Both the position numbers and the translations under genes were made by a program. Below, piece by piece: positions 1 to 7,959 of a stretch of 31,101 nucleotides of DNA. The stretch covers positions 5,922-37,022 of the forward strand of contig DOZO01000017.1 of NCBI GenBank assembly GCA_003517965.1, given 5' to 3'. The notes under the pieces were generated by a model. The model worked only from the letters and a program-made list of their open reading frames with translations, searched no databases and had not been told where the DNA came from. The first letter of the stretch is position 1. Each line of letters starts with the position of its first letter. Source of the stretch: Desulfobulbaceae bacterium. Its GTDB lineage: Bacteria; Desulfobacterota; Desulfobulbia; Desulfobulbales; Desulfurivibrionaceae.

Positions 1-80
1 TTGCACATAAGCAGGCCGATGACTGTCAATCATCGGCAGCAGTGCCGATAAAGCAGATGTGGTGCTGCTGAACGCTTACC
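1..80 (+). repeat. Palindromic element, copy 1 (left-truncated by window edge)
   Basis: This is the right half of the ~110-base palindromic element seen complete at 2362-2472. From position 1 it follows that copy closely (TTGCACAT-AGCAGGCCGATGAC, then AAAGCAGATGTGG, ending CTGCTGAACGCTTAC at 65-79). About 26 extra bases sit near 24-49. The extra bases can pair with their flank (GCCGATGA / TCATCGGC), forming a side hairpin. The left half lies outside the window. Confidence 0.75.
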
Positions 81-132
81 ATATTCCCCCCTGTTTCAAA
101 GGATAGCAGAAGACAAATCAGGCAAAAAAAAC

Positions 133-160
133 TTGACGCGACCAGACAAATAAATAAAAT
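133..160 (+). promoter_or_regulatory. Putative sigma-70 promoter of the TetR-type regulator
   Basis: TTGACG at 133-138 and TAAAAT at 155-160 are separated by 16 bases, in an A/T-rich stretch that ends about 35 bases before the GTG start at 195. A TetR-type gene often represses itself from an operator overlapping such a promoter. I do not see a convincing long palindrome here, so no operator is called. Confidence 0.5.
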
Positions 161-194
161 ATACATTTAACTTATTATCCAGGGGAAGCAATCC

Positions 195-866
195 GTGAGA
201 AAACAACGCAGCGATGGCCAGGAAACCCGCCAAAACCTGCTGGTGGCCGCAGGCAAGATTTTTGCCAACAAAGGCTTTCGGGAGGCCACCATCGCCGAAA
301 TATGCCAGCAGGCCGGAGCCAACACCGCCGCAATCAGTTACCATTTCGGCAGCAAGGAAGCTCTGTATGTGGAGAGCTGGCGTTATGCCTTCACCCAGTC
401 ATTAAGTCTCTACCCACCGGATGGCGGCATTTCGGCTCAGGCTCCGGTGGCAGAACGACTGCGCGGACGAATTCTCTCGATCATGCGGCGGATCGTCGAC
501 CCGCAAAGCCATGATTTTGATATCTTCCACAAGGAGCTGGCAAGCCCAACCGGCCTTCTAACCAAGGCCATACAGGAATCAGCAGAACCGATCTTTAAGG
601 GTCTTACCTTACTGGTCGGTGAATTACTGGACAAAGATTATCAGGAGTACGAGGTGCGACTCTGCGCCATGAGCATCCGGGCCCAGTGTTTTGGGCCCCT
701 GCTCCATGCTCGCCGTCGCAAAACTGCGCAAGGTATTCCCATTACCGACCTTGAGCCTCTACTCGAAGATGTGGAACAACTGGCGGATCATGTCACCCGT
801 TTCAGCCTTGCCGGTATTCGCGCCTTGCGCGATCGGCAGACGCAACAACTAAAAAACGGTAACTGA
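195..866 (+). CDS. TetR/AcrR family regulator with CerR/CecR-type C-terminal domain
   Basis: A 223-residue DNA-binding repressor, probably controlling the efflux operon that follows. The N-terminal helix-turn-helix spans about residues 11-62 and contains the typical run TIAEICQQAGANTAAISYHF followed by GSKEALY. The rest matches the style of the DUF1956/CerR C-terminal ligand-binding domain, including the stretch around RAQCFGPLLHARR. The start is GTG at 195, chosen because AGGGGAAG at 181-188 sits six bases upstream. The next gene on the same strand is macA, 164 bases downstream and separated by a palindromic element. In Enterobacteria the related CecR (YbiH) regulates a neighbouring HlyD/ABC efflux operon, so the arrangement supports local control. 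The ligand cannot be read from the sequence. Confidence 0.88.
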   Translation: MRKQRSDGQETRQNLLVAAGKIFANKGFREATIAEICQQAGANTAAISYHFGSKEALYVESWRYAFTQSLSLYPPDGGISAQAPVAERLRGRILSIMRRIVDPQSHDFDIFHKELASPTGLLTKAIQESAEPIFKGLTLLVGELLDKDYQEYEVRLCAMSIRAQCFGPLLHARRRKTAQGIPITDLEPLLEDVEQLADHVTRFSLAGIRALRDRQTQQLKNGN

Positions 867-904
867 TCACAGGGTAAGCCCCAGCAGGGAGTGCAACACA
901 AAAA

Positions 905-1012
905 CAAGCGGTCTCAGGGTGCCGTAGATGCGCGAAAGAGGCCTGTCCGCTATACATACGGTATGCGGGCAGGCCGATGACAAAGCAGATGCGGTGCCCT
1001 GTGATCGCTTAC
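905..1012 (+). repeat. Palindromic element, copy 2
   Basis: This is a diverged copy of the element at 2362-2472, filling most of the gap between the regulator and macA. The shared core includes GATGCGCGAAAGAGGCCTG and GCAGGCCGATGACAAAGCAG. The arms AAGCGGTCTCAGGGTGCC (906-923) and GGTGCCCTGTGATCGCTT (993-1010) pair with wobbles and one mismatch. An inner stem GGCCTGTCCGC/GCGGGCAGGCC is capped by ATAC/GTAT. The arm sequence differs from the other copies but still pairs. Confidence 0.8.
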
Positions 1013-1030
1013 AAAAAACGAGGTCGTCCC

Positions 1031-2320
1031 ATGAAATATCCCGGCAAAAAAACTCGCATCGCCATCATTGCCGTGCTTGTTTTTGGCAGTCTGGCGGCTT
1101 GGCAATTTTCTCGTCGCCAGAGCAAAGAAACCGAATATCGGACTGCCGAACTCACCCGGGGCGGGCTGCTGGTTTCCATCAACGCCACCGGCACCGTGGA
1201 ACCAGAAGAGGTCATTGACGTCGGTGCCCAAGTGGCCGGCCGGATCATCTCCTTCGGCAAGGACGCCAAGGGAAAAACCGTGGATTACGGCTCGCCGGTC
1301 GAGGCCGGCACGATTTTGGCCCGGATCGACGACTCGCTTTATGCCGCAGAGGTGGCCCAGACCGAGGCCCAGCTTATGGCCAACCGAGCTAGCCTGCAAA
1401 AGGCCCGGGCCGATCTGGGCAAGGCCGAGCTGGACTGGCAGCGGGCCCAGAAACTTGGCTCATCCGAAGCCCTGGCCCAATCGAGCTACGATGCCTACCA
1501 TTCGGCCTATCTAAGCACCGCCGCCCAGGTGGCGGTCAGCGAAGCGGCGATTCGCCAGGCCGAGGCCGCCCTGGCCAGAGCCCGGCGCAATCTGGGCTAT
1601 TGCACCATCACCTCGCCGGTCAAAGGTATTATCATCGATCGCCGGGTCAACACCGGCCAGACCGTGGTGGCCAGCCTCAATGCGCCGAGCCTCTTTCTCC
1701 TGGCCAAAGACCTGACCCGCATCCAGGTCTGGGTGGCGGTGAACGAGGCGGATATCGGCAGAATCAAGCCAGGGATGCCGGTGAGTTTCACGGTGGACGC
1801 TTTTCCCGGCGAGAACTTCAAGGGCGAGGTAAAAAAGATCCGGCTCAACGCGGCGATGAACCAGAACGTGGTGACCTATACGGTGGAAATAGCCACCAAT
1901 AACGCGGATGGCCGCCTTCTGCCCTATCTCACCGCTAATGTCATCTTTGAGCTCCAGCAACTCGACAATGTGCTTCAGGCGCCCAACGCAGCCCTGCGCT
2001 GGAGCCCACCCGCCCCTGAAGGGGAAAAGAAAAACGGCGCTAAAAAAGAGGCTGGCAAACGCAAGAAAGAGCAAGTTGGTGAAAACGGCAAAAAAACCGG
2101 AACTCTCTGGGTGCTGGCTGAGAACAAAAAACCGCGAAAAATCGAAGTTGCCATAGGAGCCACTGACGGAGTCAACACCGTAGTCGAAGGCCCTGAGCTT
2201 AAGGAAGGCTTGACGTTAATTACCGGCATTCGTCAGCCGGAGAAGAAAAAGGACGAGGGCGCCAACCCCTTCACCCCCAAGATCAGCGGCGGCGCCAAAA
2301 GCAGCAACGGCAAGAAGTAA
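1031..2320 (+). CDS. macA: MacA-type periplasmic adaptor (HlyD/RND membrane fusion family)
   Basis: A 429-residue periplasmic adaptor joining an ABC exporter of the inner membrane to an outer-membrane TolC-type channel. A single N-terminal membrane segment (about residues 9-27) is followed by a biotinyl-lipoyl half-motif (ATGTVEPEEVIDVGAQVAG), a coiled-coil hairpin of alanine- and glutamine-rich helices (about 100-190), the second lipoyl half (YCTITSPVKGIIIDRRVNTG) and beta-barrel/membrane-proximal domains. The start at ATG 1031 is preferred over the in-frame ATG at 977: CGAGG at 1019-1023 is well placed, and 977 lies inside the palindromic repeat. An unusual lysine-rich insertion, about residues 330-365, interrupts the C-terminal part, and the tail is also lysine-rich. 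The MacB-type ATPase and permease genes follow. Substrate unknown; macrolides are only the E. coli precedent. Confidence 0.9.
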   Translation: MKYPGKKTRIAIIAVLVFGSLAAWQFSRRQSKETEYRTAELTRGGLLVSINATGTVEPEEVIDVGAQVAGRIISFGKDAKGKTVDYGSPVEAGTILARIDDSLYAAEVAQTEAQLMANRASLQKARADLGKAELDWQRAQKLGSSEALAQSSYDAYHSAYLSTAAQVAVSEAAIRQAEAALARARRNLGYCTITSPVKGIIIDRRVNTGQTVVASLNAPSLFLLAKDLTRIQVWVAVNEADIGRIKPGMPVSFTVDAFPGENFKGEVKKIRLNAAMNQNVVTYTVEIATNNADGRLLPYLTANVIFELQQLDNVLQAPNAALRWSPPAPEGEKKNGAKKEAGKRKKEQVGENGKKTGTLWVLAENKKPRKIEVAIGATDGVNTVVEGPELKEGLTLITGIRQPEKKKDEGANPFTPKISGGAKSSNGKK

Positions 2321-2361
2321 GCGTTCGCCAGAAGCACCCGAATTTCAGGTGATCCCGGAAT

Positions 2362-2472
2362 GTAAGCGTTCAGCAGTGCCGCAGATGCGCGAAAGAGGCC
2401 TGCGAAGTGTGCTATTCTATTGCACATGAGCAGGCCGATGACAAAGCAGATGTGGTGCTGCTGAACGCTTAC
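2362..2472 (+). repeat. Palindromic element, copy 3 (complete, 111 bp)
   Basis: Perfect 15-base terminal inverted repeats, GTAAGCGTTCAGCAG at 2362-2376 and CTGCTGAACGCTTAC at 2458-2472. The interior can fold into one long hairpin: GCAG-TGCCGCA against TGTGGTG-CTGC with G-U pairs, then GGCCTGC/GCAGGCC, then TGTGC/GCACA around an A/T-rich loop. It lies within the efflux operon between macA and the ATPase gene, so it would be transcribed. There is no coding capacity for a transposase. Confidence 0.85.
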
Positions 2473-2506
2473 GGCAAGAAAGATGAGGCAAACAGATAGG
2501 CCAGCC

Positions 2507-3226
2507 ATGGAACTAATCAATCTGCGTCAGATTACCAAGACCTACCAGATGGGCGACATCGCGGTGCCGGTGCTGAAAGGCATTTCTCTAACCATCCAAC
2601 AGGGGGAACTGGTGGCGCTTACCGGTTCGTCCGGCTCAGGCAAATCCACCCTGATGAACATTCTCGGCTGCCTGGATCACCCGACTGCCGGTGAATACTG
2701 GCTGGAGGGCCAGGAAATCTCGGGGATTTCCGCCGATGAACGGGCATTGCTGCGCAACCGCAAGCTGGGCTTTGTTTTCCAGAGCTTCAACCTGTTGGCC
2801 AGAACCAGCGCCATCGAAAACGTGGCCATGCCCCTGGCCTACAACGCCGAAAACTTAAGTGAACGGGAAACTCGAAGCCGGGCGGCGGAAATGCTCGCCA
2901 GGGTCGGTCTGGCCGACCGGCTGGATCATCATCCATCCCAGCTCTCCGGGGGTCAGCAGCAGCGGGTGGCCATCGCCCGAGCCCTGATCAACCGACCCCC
3001 GGTACTCTTTGCCGACGAGCCTACCGGCAACCTGGACTCCCGGACCAGCGAAGAGGTGCTTCAGATGTTCGAGCGGCTCAACAGCGAGGATGGCATCACC
3101 ATCATCATGGTAACCCACGATCCCAAGGTGGCTGGACATGCCGGCCGGAAGATCAGCCTCGCCGACGGCCTGATCCAGGGCGAGGCCGCAGCTTCCGGCT
3201 CCGACCGCCAGGGTGACGCGCCATGA
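2507..3226 (+). CDS. MacB-type ABC transporter ATP-binding protein
   Basis: A 239-residue ATPase of the MacB/LolD family that powers the efflux permease encoded next. All nucleotide-binding motifs are present: Walker A GSSGSGKST (residues 40-48), Q-loop FVFQSFNLL, signature LSGGQQQR (146-153), Walker B VLFADEP with D170-E171, and H204 in MVTHD. ATG 2507 is taken as the start because family homology begins at MELINL; an in-frame ATG at 2483 would add eight residues just after the palindromic element, and neither has a strong ribosome-binding site. The stop overlaps the permease start (ATGA), so the two are translationally coupled. In E. coli MacB these domains are one polypeptide; here they are separate genes. 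Confidence 0.92.
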   Translation: MELINLRQITKTYQMGDIAVPVLKGISLTIQQGELVALTGSSGSGKSTLMNILGCLDHPTAGEYWLEGQEISGISADERALLRNRKLGFVFQSFNLLARTSAIENVAMPLAYNAENLSERETRSRAAEMLARVGLADRLDHHPSQLSGGQQQRVAIARALINRPPVLFADEPTGNLDSRTSEEVLQMFERLNSEDGITIIMVTHDPKVAGHAGRKISLADGLIQGEAAASGSDRQGDAP

Positions 3227-4593
3227 TGATCTACGCCACCGCCCGCACCGCCTTCAAGGCCCTGCGCCGTAATCCCATGCGTGCCATGCTCACCACTCTG
3301 GGCATCGTCATCGGGGTGGGTGCGGTCATCGCTATGATGGAAATCGGGGCCGGTTCCTCGTCGGCCCTAAAAAAAACCATCGCCAGCATGGGGGCTAATG
3401 TTCTGATCATCAGGCCCGGCACCGCTTCCAGCGGCGGGGTTTCTTTCGGTGCGGGCAGCACCACCACCCTGACCCCGGCGGACAGCCAGGCCATCCTGCG
3501 AGAATGCCCGGCGATCAACAACGCTGTACCCATGGTCCGGGCCAGGGCCCAGGTGGTTTACGGCAATCGCAACTGGGTGCCCAACGCCATTTACGGCGCC
3601 ACCCCGGCCTATCTTGAGGTGCAGGACTGGACCATTCTTGCCGAAGGCGAACCCTTCGGTGATCGGGATGTCCTGAACGGCAACCGGGTCTGCCTGCTCG
3701 GGCAAACCATTGTCCGGGAGCTGTTTGAGGGCCTCTCGCCGGTGGGCAGGGAAATCCGGATCAAAAATATTTCCTTCAAGGTCGTCGGGGTGCTCAGTCA
3801 AAAGGGCGCCAACATGATGGGCTTTGATCAGGATGATGTAATCCTTGCTCCCTGGACCACCATTAAATACCGGGTCAGCGGCACCACGCTCGCCACCGCC
3901 AACCAGAGCAGCGACACCGCCGGCAGCAGCGCGGTGAACACCTTGAGTAACATTTACCCAGCAAGCCAGCTAAGCCTCTACCCGGAACGCTCCGCCGTCC
4001 AGCAAGCCGATAACCCCATGCCGGTGCGCTTCGCCAATATCGACCAGATCATGGCTGCGGCCATCAGCTCTGAAGAAATCCCCGTAGCCATCGCCCAGAT
4101 CAGCGGGGTGCTGCGGGAACGCCACCGCATTCGCACCGGGGAATCGGATGATTTCAACATCCGCAACATGTCCGAGTTGACCAAAACCTTATCCACCACC
4201 ACCGCCCTGATGACCAACCTGCTGCTGGCCGTGGCCATGATCTCTCTGCTGGTAGGTGGAGTGGGGATCATGAACATCATGCTTGTTTCGGTTACCGAAC
4301 GCACTCGGGAGATCGGCCTGCGCATGGCGGTTGGCGCCCGGGGCCGCGACATTCTCCGTCAGTTTCTCGTGGAGGCGGTGGTTCTGTGCCTTACCGGCGG
4401 GGCCATGGGCATCGTTCTCGGCCATGGAGGCTCCCTGCTGGTGCGCGCCCTGCTCGACTGGCCGGTGGAAACCTCGCCCGCGGCCATTGCCACGGCCGTG
4501 CTGGTTTCAGCCGGAGTGGGGATTATTTTCGGATTTTACCCGGCCTGGAAGGCCTCGCGGCTTGACCCCATCGAGGCCCTGCGCTATGAGTAA
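3223..4593 (+). CDS. MacB-type ABC transporter permease (FtsX family)
   Basis: A 456-residue inner-membrane permease of the mechanotransmitting MacB type. It has one N-terminal membrane segment (about residues 22-42), a large periplasmic domain (about 45-325) and three C-terminal segments forming the FtsX domain, which contains LLVGGVGIMNIMLVSVTERT and the REIGLRMAVGAR segment that contacts the ATPase. It ends in the family-typical PAWKASRLDPIEALRYE. It overlaps the ATPase gene by four bases and is followed after 82 bases by the outer-membrane channel gene. Together with MacA and the channel it should form a tripartite pump that removes substrates from the periplasm. Confidence 0.93.
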   Translation: MMIYATARTAFKALRRNPMRAMLTTLGIVIGVGAVIAMMEIGAGSSSALKKTIASMGANVLIIRPGTASSGGVSFGAGSTTTLTPADSQAILRECPAINNAVPMVRARAQVVYGNRNWVPNAIYGATPAYLEVQDWTILAEGEPFGDRDVLNGNRVCLLGQTIVRELFEGLSPVGREIRIKNISFKVVGVLSQKGANMMGFDQDDVILAPWTTIKYRVSGTTLATANQSSDTAGSSAVNTLSNIYPASQLSLYPERSAVQQADNPMPVRFANIDQIMAAAISSEEIPVAIAQISGVLRERHRIRTGESDDFNIRNMSELTKTLSTTTALMTNLLLAVAMISLLVGGVGIMNIMLVSVTERTREIGLRMAVGARGRDILRQFLVEAVVLCLTGGAMGIVLGHGGSLLVRALLDWPVETSPAAIATAVLVSAGVGIIFGFYPAWKASRLDPIEALRYE

Positions 4594-4597
4594 TGTA

Positions 4598-4618
4598 GGG
4601 GCACGGCATGCCTGCCCC
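4598..4618 (+). repeat. Short GC-rich palindrome, REP-like
   Basis: GGGGCA (4598-4603) and TGCCCC (4613-4618) flank CGGCATGCC in the gap between the permease and the channel gene. Short GC-rich palindromes of this general kind occur dispersed in many bacterial genomes. With only one copy in the window, membership in a dispersed family is a guess. Confidence 0.35.
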
Positions 4619-4675
4619 AACCGAATAAAAATAACCTGGCCAATCTCCCGGCCCATCTTTTTAAGGAGTAGCCCC

Positions 4676-6100
4676 ATGATCTACAAACCATACCGAGCCA
4701 GCCTGACCCTCTGCCTCTTCCTTCCTCTTCTGACCAGCTGCATGATGGTAGGGCCTGATTTCCAGCGCCCTGAGACCAAGGTTTCTTCTCAGTGGTTGGA
4801 ATCGGCCTCAACCACACCTGCGACACCCGCGGCGGTTCAGAACCTGGCGCAATGGTGGACAGCTTTCAACGATCCCCAGCTTACCTCCCTGGTGACCCGG
4901 GCCATGCAGGCCAATCTGGACCTGCGTCTGGCTGAAAGCCGTATCCTTCAGGCCCGGGCCGCTCTCGGTATCGCGGGAGCAGATCTTGGCCCGAACGTAG
5001 ATACCGCCGCCTCTGTTAGCCGCAGCCGGAATCCGGCATCTTCGAGCCGGAGCGAGGCGACGACGGGAAATCTTTATCAGGTGGGCTTCGATGCCGGCTG
5101 GGAGATTGATCTTTTTGGCGGTTTGCGGCGCGGGGTCGAGGCGGCAGACGCAGATCTTGAAGCGGCAATAGAAAGCCGACGCGATCTGCTGGTAAGCTTA
5201 AGCGCCGAGGTTGCCAACAACTATCTGAATCTGCGTTCCTTTCAACAACGGCTCGCTATTGCCCGCCAAAACCTCAAGGCTCAGGAACATACGACCAAAC
5301 TGACCCGTCAGCGTTTTAGCGTCGGTTTTGCCAGCAGGCTCGATGTGGTGCGGGCGGAGGCGCTTGCCGCCACCACGGTCGGACAGATCCCGCTGTTTGA
5401 GGCACAGATTCGGCAAACAATCTACAGCCTCAGTCTGTTGCTGGGCGGCGAGCCCTCCACCCTCCTGACAGAACTGACTCCTGACGCAGCCCTGCCCGCC
5501 GCTTTGGCGACGGTACCTCTGGGCCTACCTTCGGATCTTCTGCTGCGCAGACCTGACATCCGTAAGGCAGAAGCGAAGATCCATGCCGCTACCGCCCGGA
5601 TCGGGGTGGCCAAGGCCGATCTTTTCCCAAAATTTACCATCTCAGGGGCCCTCGGTCTGCAGAACAGTACCCTCTCTTCTACCCTCAACCGAGCCAGCAC
5701 CGCCTGGTCTATTGGCCCGGCCTTGAACTGGCCGCTCTTTGACTTGGGCCGTACCCGCGCCAACCTCGAACTGAAAAAAGCCGTTCAGGAAGAAGAACTT
5801 CTGACCTATCAACAGACGGTGCTCACCGCCCTGCGGGAGGTGGAAAACGCCCTGATCGCCTCAACCAAGGAGGAAGAACATCGCCAGGCTATAGCTCAGG
5901 CGGTGGCAGCCAACCGCAGCGCAGTGACTATGGCCACAGCCCTCTATACCGCTGGACAAAATGATTTTTTTGCTGTGCTGGATGCCCAGCGTTCCCTCTA
6001 TGCCGCCGAAGATACCCTGGCCCAGAGCAACCGCACCGTCTCCACCAATCTGGTCGCCCTGTTCAAGGCCTTGGGTGGCGGCTGGCAAACGGAAAAATAG
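4676..6100 (+). CDS. TolC-like outer-membrane efflux lipoprotein (NodT/OprM family)
   Basis: A 474-residue outer-membrane channel subunit expected to complete the efflux pump. The start ATG 4676 follows AAGGAG at 4663-4668. The N-terminus is a lipoprotein signal (hydrophobic run ending LPLLTSC), then the family-typical MVGPDFQRPE. Two OEP repeats follow, with the characteristic GFDAGWEIDLFGGLRRGVEA in the first half and RRPDIRKAEAKIHAATARIG plus GPALNWPLFDLGRTRANLE in the second. The end pattern (TALYTAGQNDFFAVLDAQRSLY) is also typical. A longer in-frame reading begins at 4283 inside the permease gene, but that extension overlaps the permease and is a shadow. It is the last gene of the mac-type operon. 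Confidence 0.93.
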   Translation: MIYKPYRASLTLCLFLPLLTSCMMVGPDFQRPETKVSSQWLESASTTPATPAAVQNLAQWWTAFNDPQLTSLVTRAMQANLDLRLAESRILQARAALGIAGADLGPNVDTAASVSRSRNPASSSRSEATTGNLYQVGFDAGWEIDLFGGLRRGVEAADADLEAAIESRRDLLVSLSAEVANNYLNLRSFQQRLAIARQNLKAQEHTTKLTRQRFSVGFASRLDVVRAEALAATTVGQIPLFEAQIRQTIYSLSLLLGGEPSTLLTELTPDAALPAALATVPLGLPSDLLLRRPDIRKAEAKIHAATARIGVAKADLFPKFTISGALGLQNSTLSSTLNRASTAWSIGPALNWPLFDLGRTRANLELKKAVQEEELLTYQQTVLTALREVENALIASTKEEEHRQAIAQAVAANRSAVTMATALYTAGQNDFFAVLDAQRSLYAAEDTLAQSNRTVSTNLVALFKALGGGWQTEK

Positions 6101-6205
6101 CAGGCAACGATGCGAGGCAATAAAAAAACTCAGCAGATCATCGCATACCAATCCAGATTGGCGAAACAAATAGTCCAATTTGTTTGCACACGTTCCCTGA
6201 ATATC

Positions 6206-6234
6206 GATTTACTTTTCTTTTAAACCTCCATATT
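6206..6234 (+). promoter_or_regulatory. Putative promoter of the PilZ-like gene
   Basis: TTTACT at 6206-6211 and TATTCT at 6229-6234 are spaced by 17 bases. They lie about 70 bases before the next gene in a 206-base gap otherwise without recognisable content. Both boxes are imperfect matches. Confidence 0.35.
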
Positions 6235-6306
6235 CTGTCAGACAATATCGCAGCAGATAAAAACGATTATTAAAAATCAGCCGTTATAAAATCGGGGAGA
6301 GTTCCC

Positions 6307-7188
6307 TTGCAAACAGATATAGATCTTTCCAAGCAAATAAAAGAGGTATTGAATAGAAATAATATTCAAATTGGCTCCATGAAGTTTGTTGATTCCGATA
6401 CTAAGGAGAATTTATTTGCGCAGCGCACCAAGGCAATAGTGCTGATTAACAACAAGGTGTTTGAGCGTAAAATCAATCCCCTGGTGGATGACCGGACTCT
6501 CGACATATTCGACACCCAACTGAATCGCTATCTCAAAAAAGGACAACCAGTCCTGGTTGTCCTGCCGACCGACGGCAAAAAACGCTATGTCCTCCAGACT
6601 AAAATCGTCAACATCTTTATTGACCGCTTTCAACTCGTTGTCCTTGACCCAAGAGATGCAAAGCGTTTTTCTTTTTCTTCTCCGCTGGGGGTAAAAATCA
6701 GGGCCGTCTGTGAGGCGACCGCAATCCGGATTCAGACCGGCGAAATCAGGCTCAGCCGACACATCGATGAGTCCTTGCTGGAGGTCCCTGCCAGCGTGAA
6801 CATGCAAAGCGCGTCGCCTCACCAGGATCCACTTTTTTCGATCATGGATATCCTGCTTAATGATGAAGGGAGCGATCAAGTCGACGATTTTGCCAAATTA
6901 GAAAGCCAACACCCGATTGATGGCAACCTCATTGATATATCCTGCGGCGGCATGTGCGTATCATATCAACATAGTGCTGGCACAAGATTTTTTGTTAATC
7001 AGATGCTGGCCACAGAATGTTCCTTCGCTAATGGTTCGAAGTCCCCTCCAGAAAATGAGCAGATCAATCTTTTCATTCTTGCTATCGTTAGGAGCATGAA
7101 AAGTAACCAGGACTCCAAGCAGTTGAATCTGCAATTTCTTGCCGCCCTGCCTAAGACAATACAAAGCTATTGGCAATCAGCAAGCTAA
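6307..7188 (+). CDS. PilZ-like domain protein, YcgR-type layout
   Basis: A 293-residue soluble protein without signal peptide. It starts at TTG 6307, chosen because GGGGAGA lies at 6294-6300 with a six-base spacer. The C-terminal part carries PilZ hallmarks for cyclic-di-GMP binding: R116-D-A-K-R120 fits RxxxR, and D210-I-S212-C-G-G215 fits DxSxxG. The first ~110 residues would correspond to the N-terminal YcgR-like beta domain. The gap between the two motifs is about 90 residues, longer than in ordinary PilZ domains, and the inserted part is acidic and methionine-rich. Ligand binding is therefore likely but unproven. The following Sel1 gene starts 41 bases after its stop. Confidence 0.65.
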   Translation: MQTDIDLSKQIKEVLNRNNIQIGSMKFVDSDTKENLFAQRTKAIVLINNKVFERKINPLVDDRTLDIFDTQLNRYLKKGQPVLVVLPTDGKKRYVLQTKIVNIFIDRFQLVVLDPRDAKRFSFSSPLGVKIRAVCEATAIRIQTGEIRLSRHIDESLLEVPASVNMQSASPHQDPLFSIMDILLNDEGSDQVDDFAKLESQHPIDGNLIDISCGGMCVSYQHSAGTRFFVNQMLATECSFANGSKSPPENEQINLFILAIVRSMKSNQDSKQLNLQFLAALPKTIQSYWQSAS

Positions 7189-7229
7189 CTCACATTTATT
7201 TTCAGATAGATCTCAGGATCGTTGGCCGC

Positions 7230-7844
7230 ATGTATAGATTTATTCTTCTTTTGGTAATCATATGGCCACTTAATGTCTGGGCTGGTTTTGCCGAAGGGAT
7301 TGCCGCCTATGAGCGCGGCTATGGCAAAACCGCACGTGCAGAGTTGCTGCCTTTAGCTCAACGGGGTGAAGCGGACGCCCAATATTATCTGGGACGGCTT
7401 TATTATTACGACGTCAAAGGTGTACGCAAAGATTACCGGATGTCGGCCAAATGGTTCCACCGTGCCGCCAGGCAAGGCCACGCTGCCGCCCAATACAAAT
7501 TAGGCGGCATGTATTTCAGCGGGCGCGGGGTGAATCCAGATGACCGGAAGGCCAGCAAATGGTGGCGACTGGCTGGCGCACAAGGACACGCTGAAGCACG
7601 GAACAATCTGGGCGCTATGTTTGCCAATGGCCGCGGCGTACCGCAGAGTCTAATCATCGCCTACGCATTGCAAACCATGGCGCATGCCAACGGCAATGAA
7701 CTGGCGGCAGAAAATATGCGCACCAAGGAAATCCTGATGTCTGTCGCGGAGATAGACACTGCCAAGAGGCTGGCCCATGAAATGAGTCAGCCGGGAATGT
7801 TTTCAGCCGCACTGGATAATTATATCCACACCTTGAACCCATGA
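7230..7844 (+). CDS. Secreted Sel1-like repeat (TPR) protein
   Basis: A 204-residue protein with an N-terminal signal peptide (MYRFILLLVIIWPLNVWAG), so probably periplasmic. At least three Sel1 repeats are visible: DAQYYLGRLYYYDVKGVRKD, AAQYKLGGMYFSGRGVNPDD and EARNNLGAMFANGRGVPQS. Each has the LGxxYxxGxGVxxD form. Sel1 repeats act as protein-protein scaffolds. ATG 7230 is taken as the start because it gives a proper signal peptide; upstream in-frame codons overlap the PilZ-like gene. The upstream Shine-Dalgarno sequence is weak (CAGGA at about 7213). Partner unknown. Confidence 0.8.
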   Translation: MYRFILLLVIIWPLNVWAGFAEGIAAYERGYGKTARAELLPLAQRGEADAQYYLGRLYYYDVKGVRKDYRMSAKWFHRAARQGHAAAQYKLGGMYFSGRGVNPDDRKASKWWRLAGAQGHAEARNNLGAMFANGRGVPQSLIIAYALQTMAHANGNELAAENMRTKEILMSVAEIDTAKRLAHEMSQPGMFSAALDNYIHTLNP

Positions 7845-7863
7845 CGATATTACAGAAAAAAAA

Positions 7864-7891
7864 TTGACATCCACCAACAATTACCTATAGA
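7864..7891 (+). promoter_or_regulatory. Putative sigma-70 promoter of the CsgG-like gene cluster
   Basis: TTGACA (perfect -35) at 7864-7869 and TATAGA at 7886-7891 are spaced by 16 bases, about 70 bases before the GTG start at 7960. This is the best promoter candidate at the head of the secreted-protein cluster. Confidence 0.6.
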
Positions 7892-7959
7892 GTTATTCAG
7901 GAACTAAGGTGTATATCTTGAGTGATTGAACCACTTGCAGGTACGGGAGGTATCTCGAC

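Noticed and set aside
4283..4675. Long N-terminal extension of the TolC-like gene
   Set aside because: It overlaps the permease gene in another frame; the lipoprotein signal and AAGGAG fix the start at 4676.
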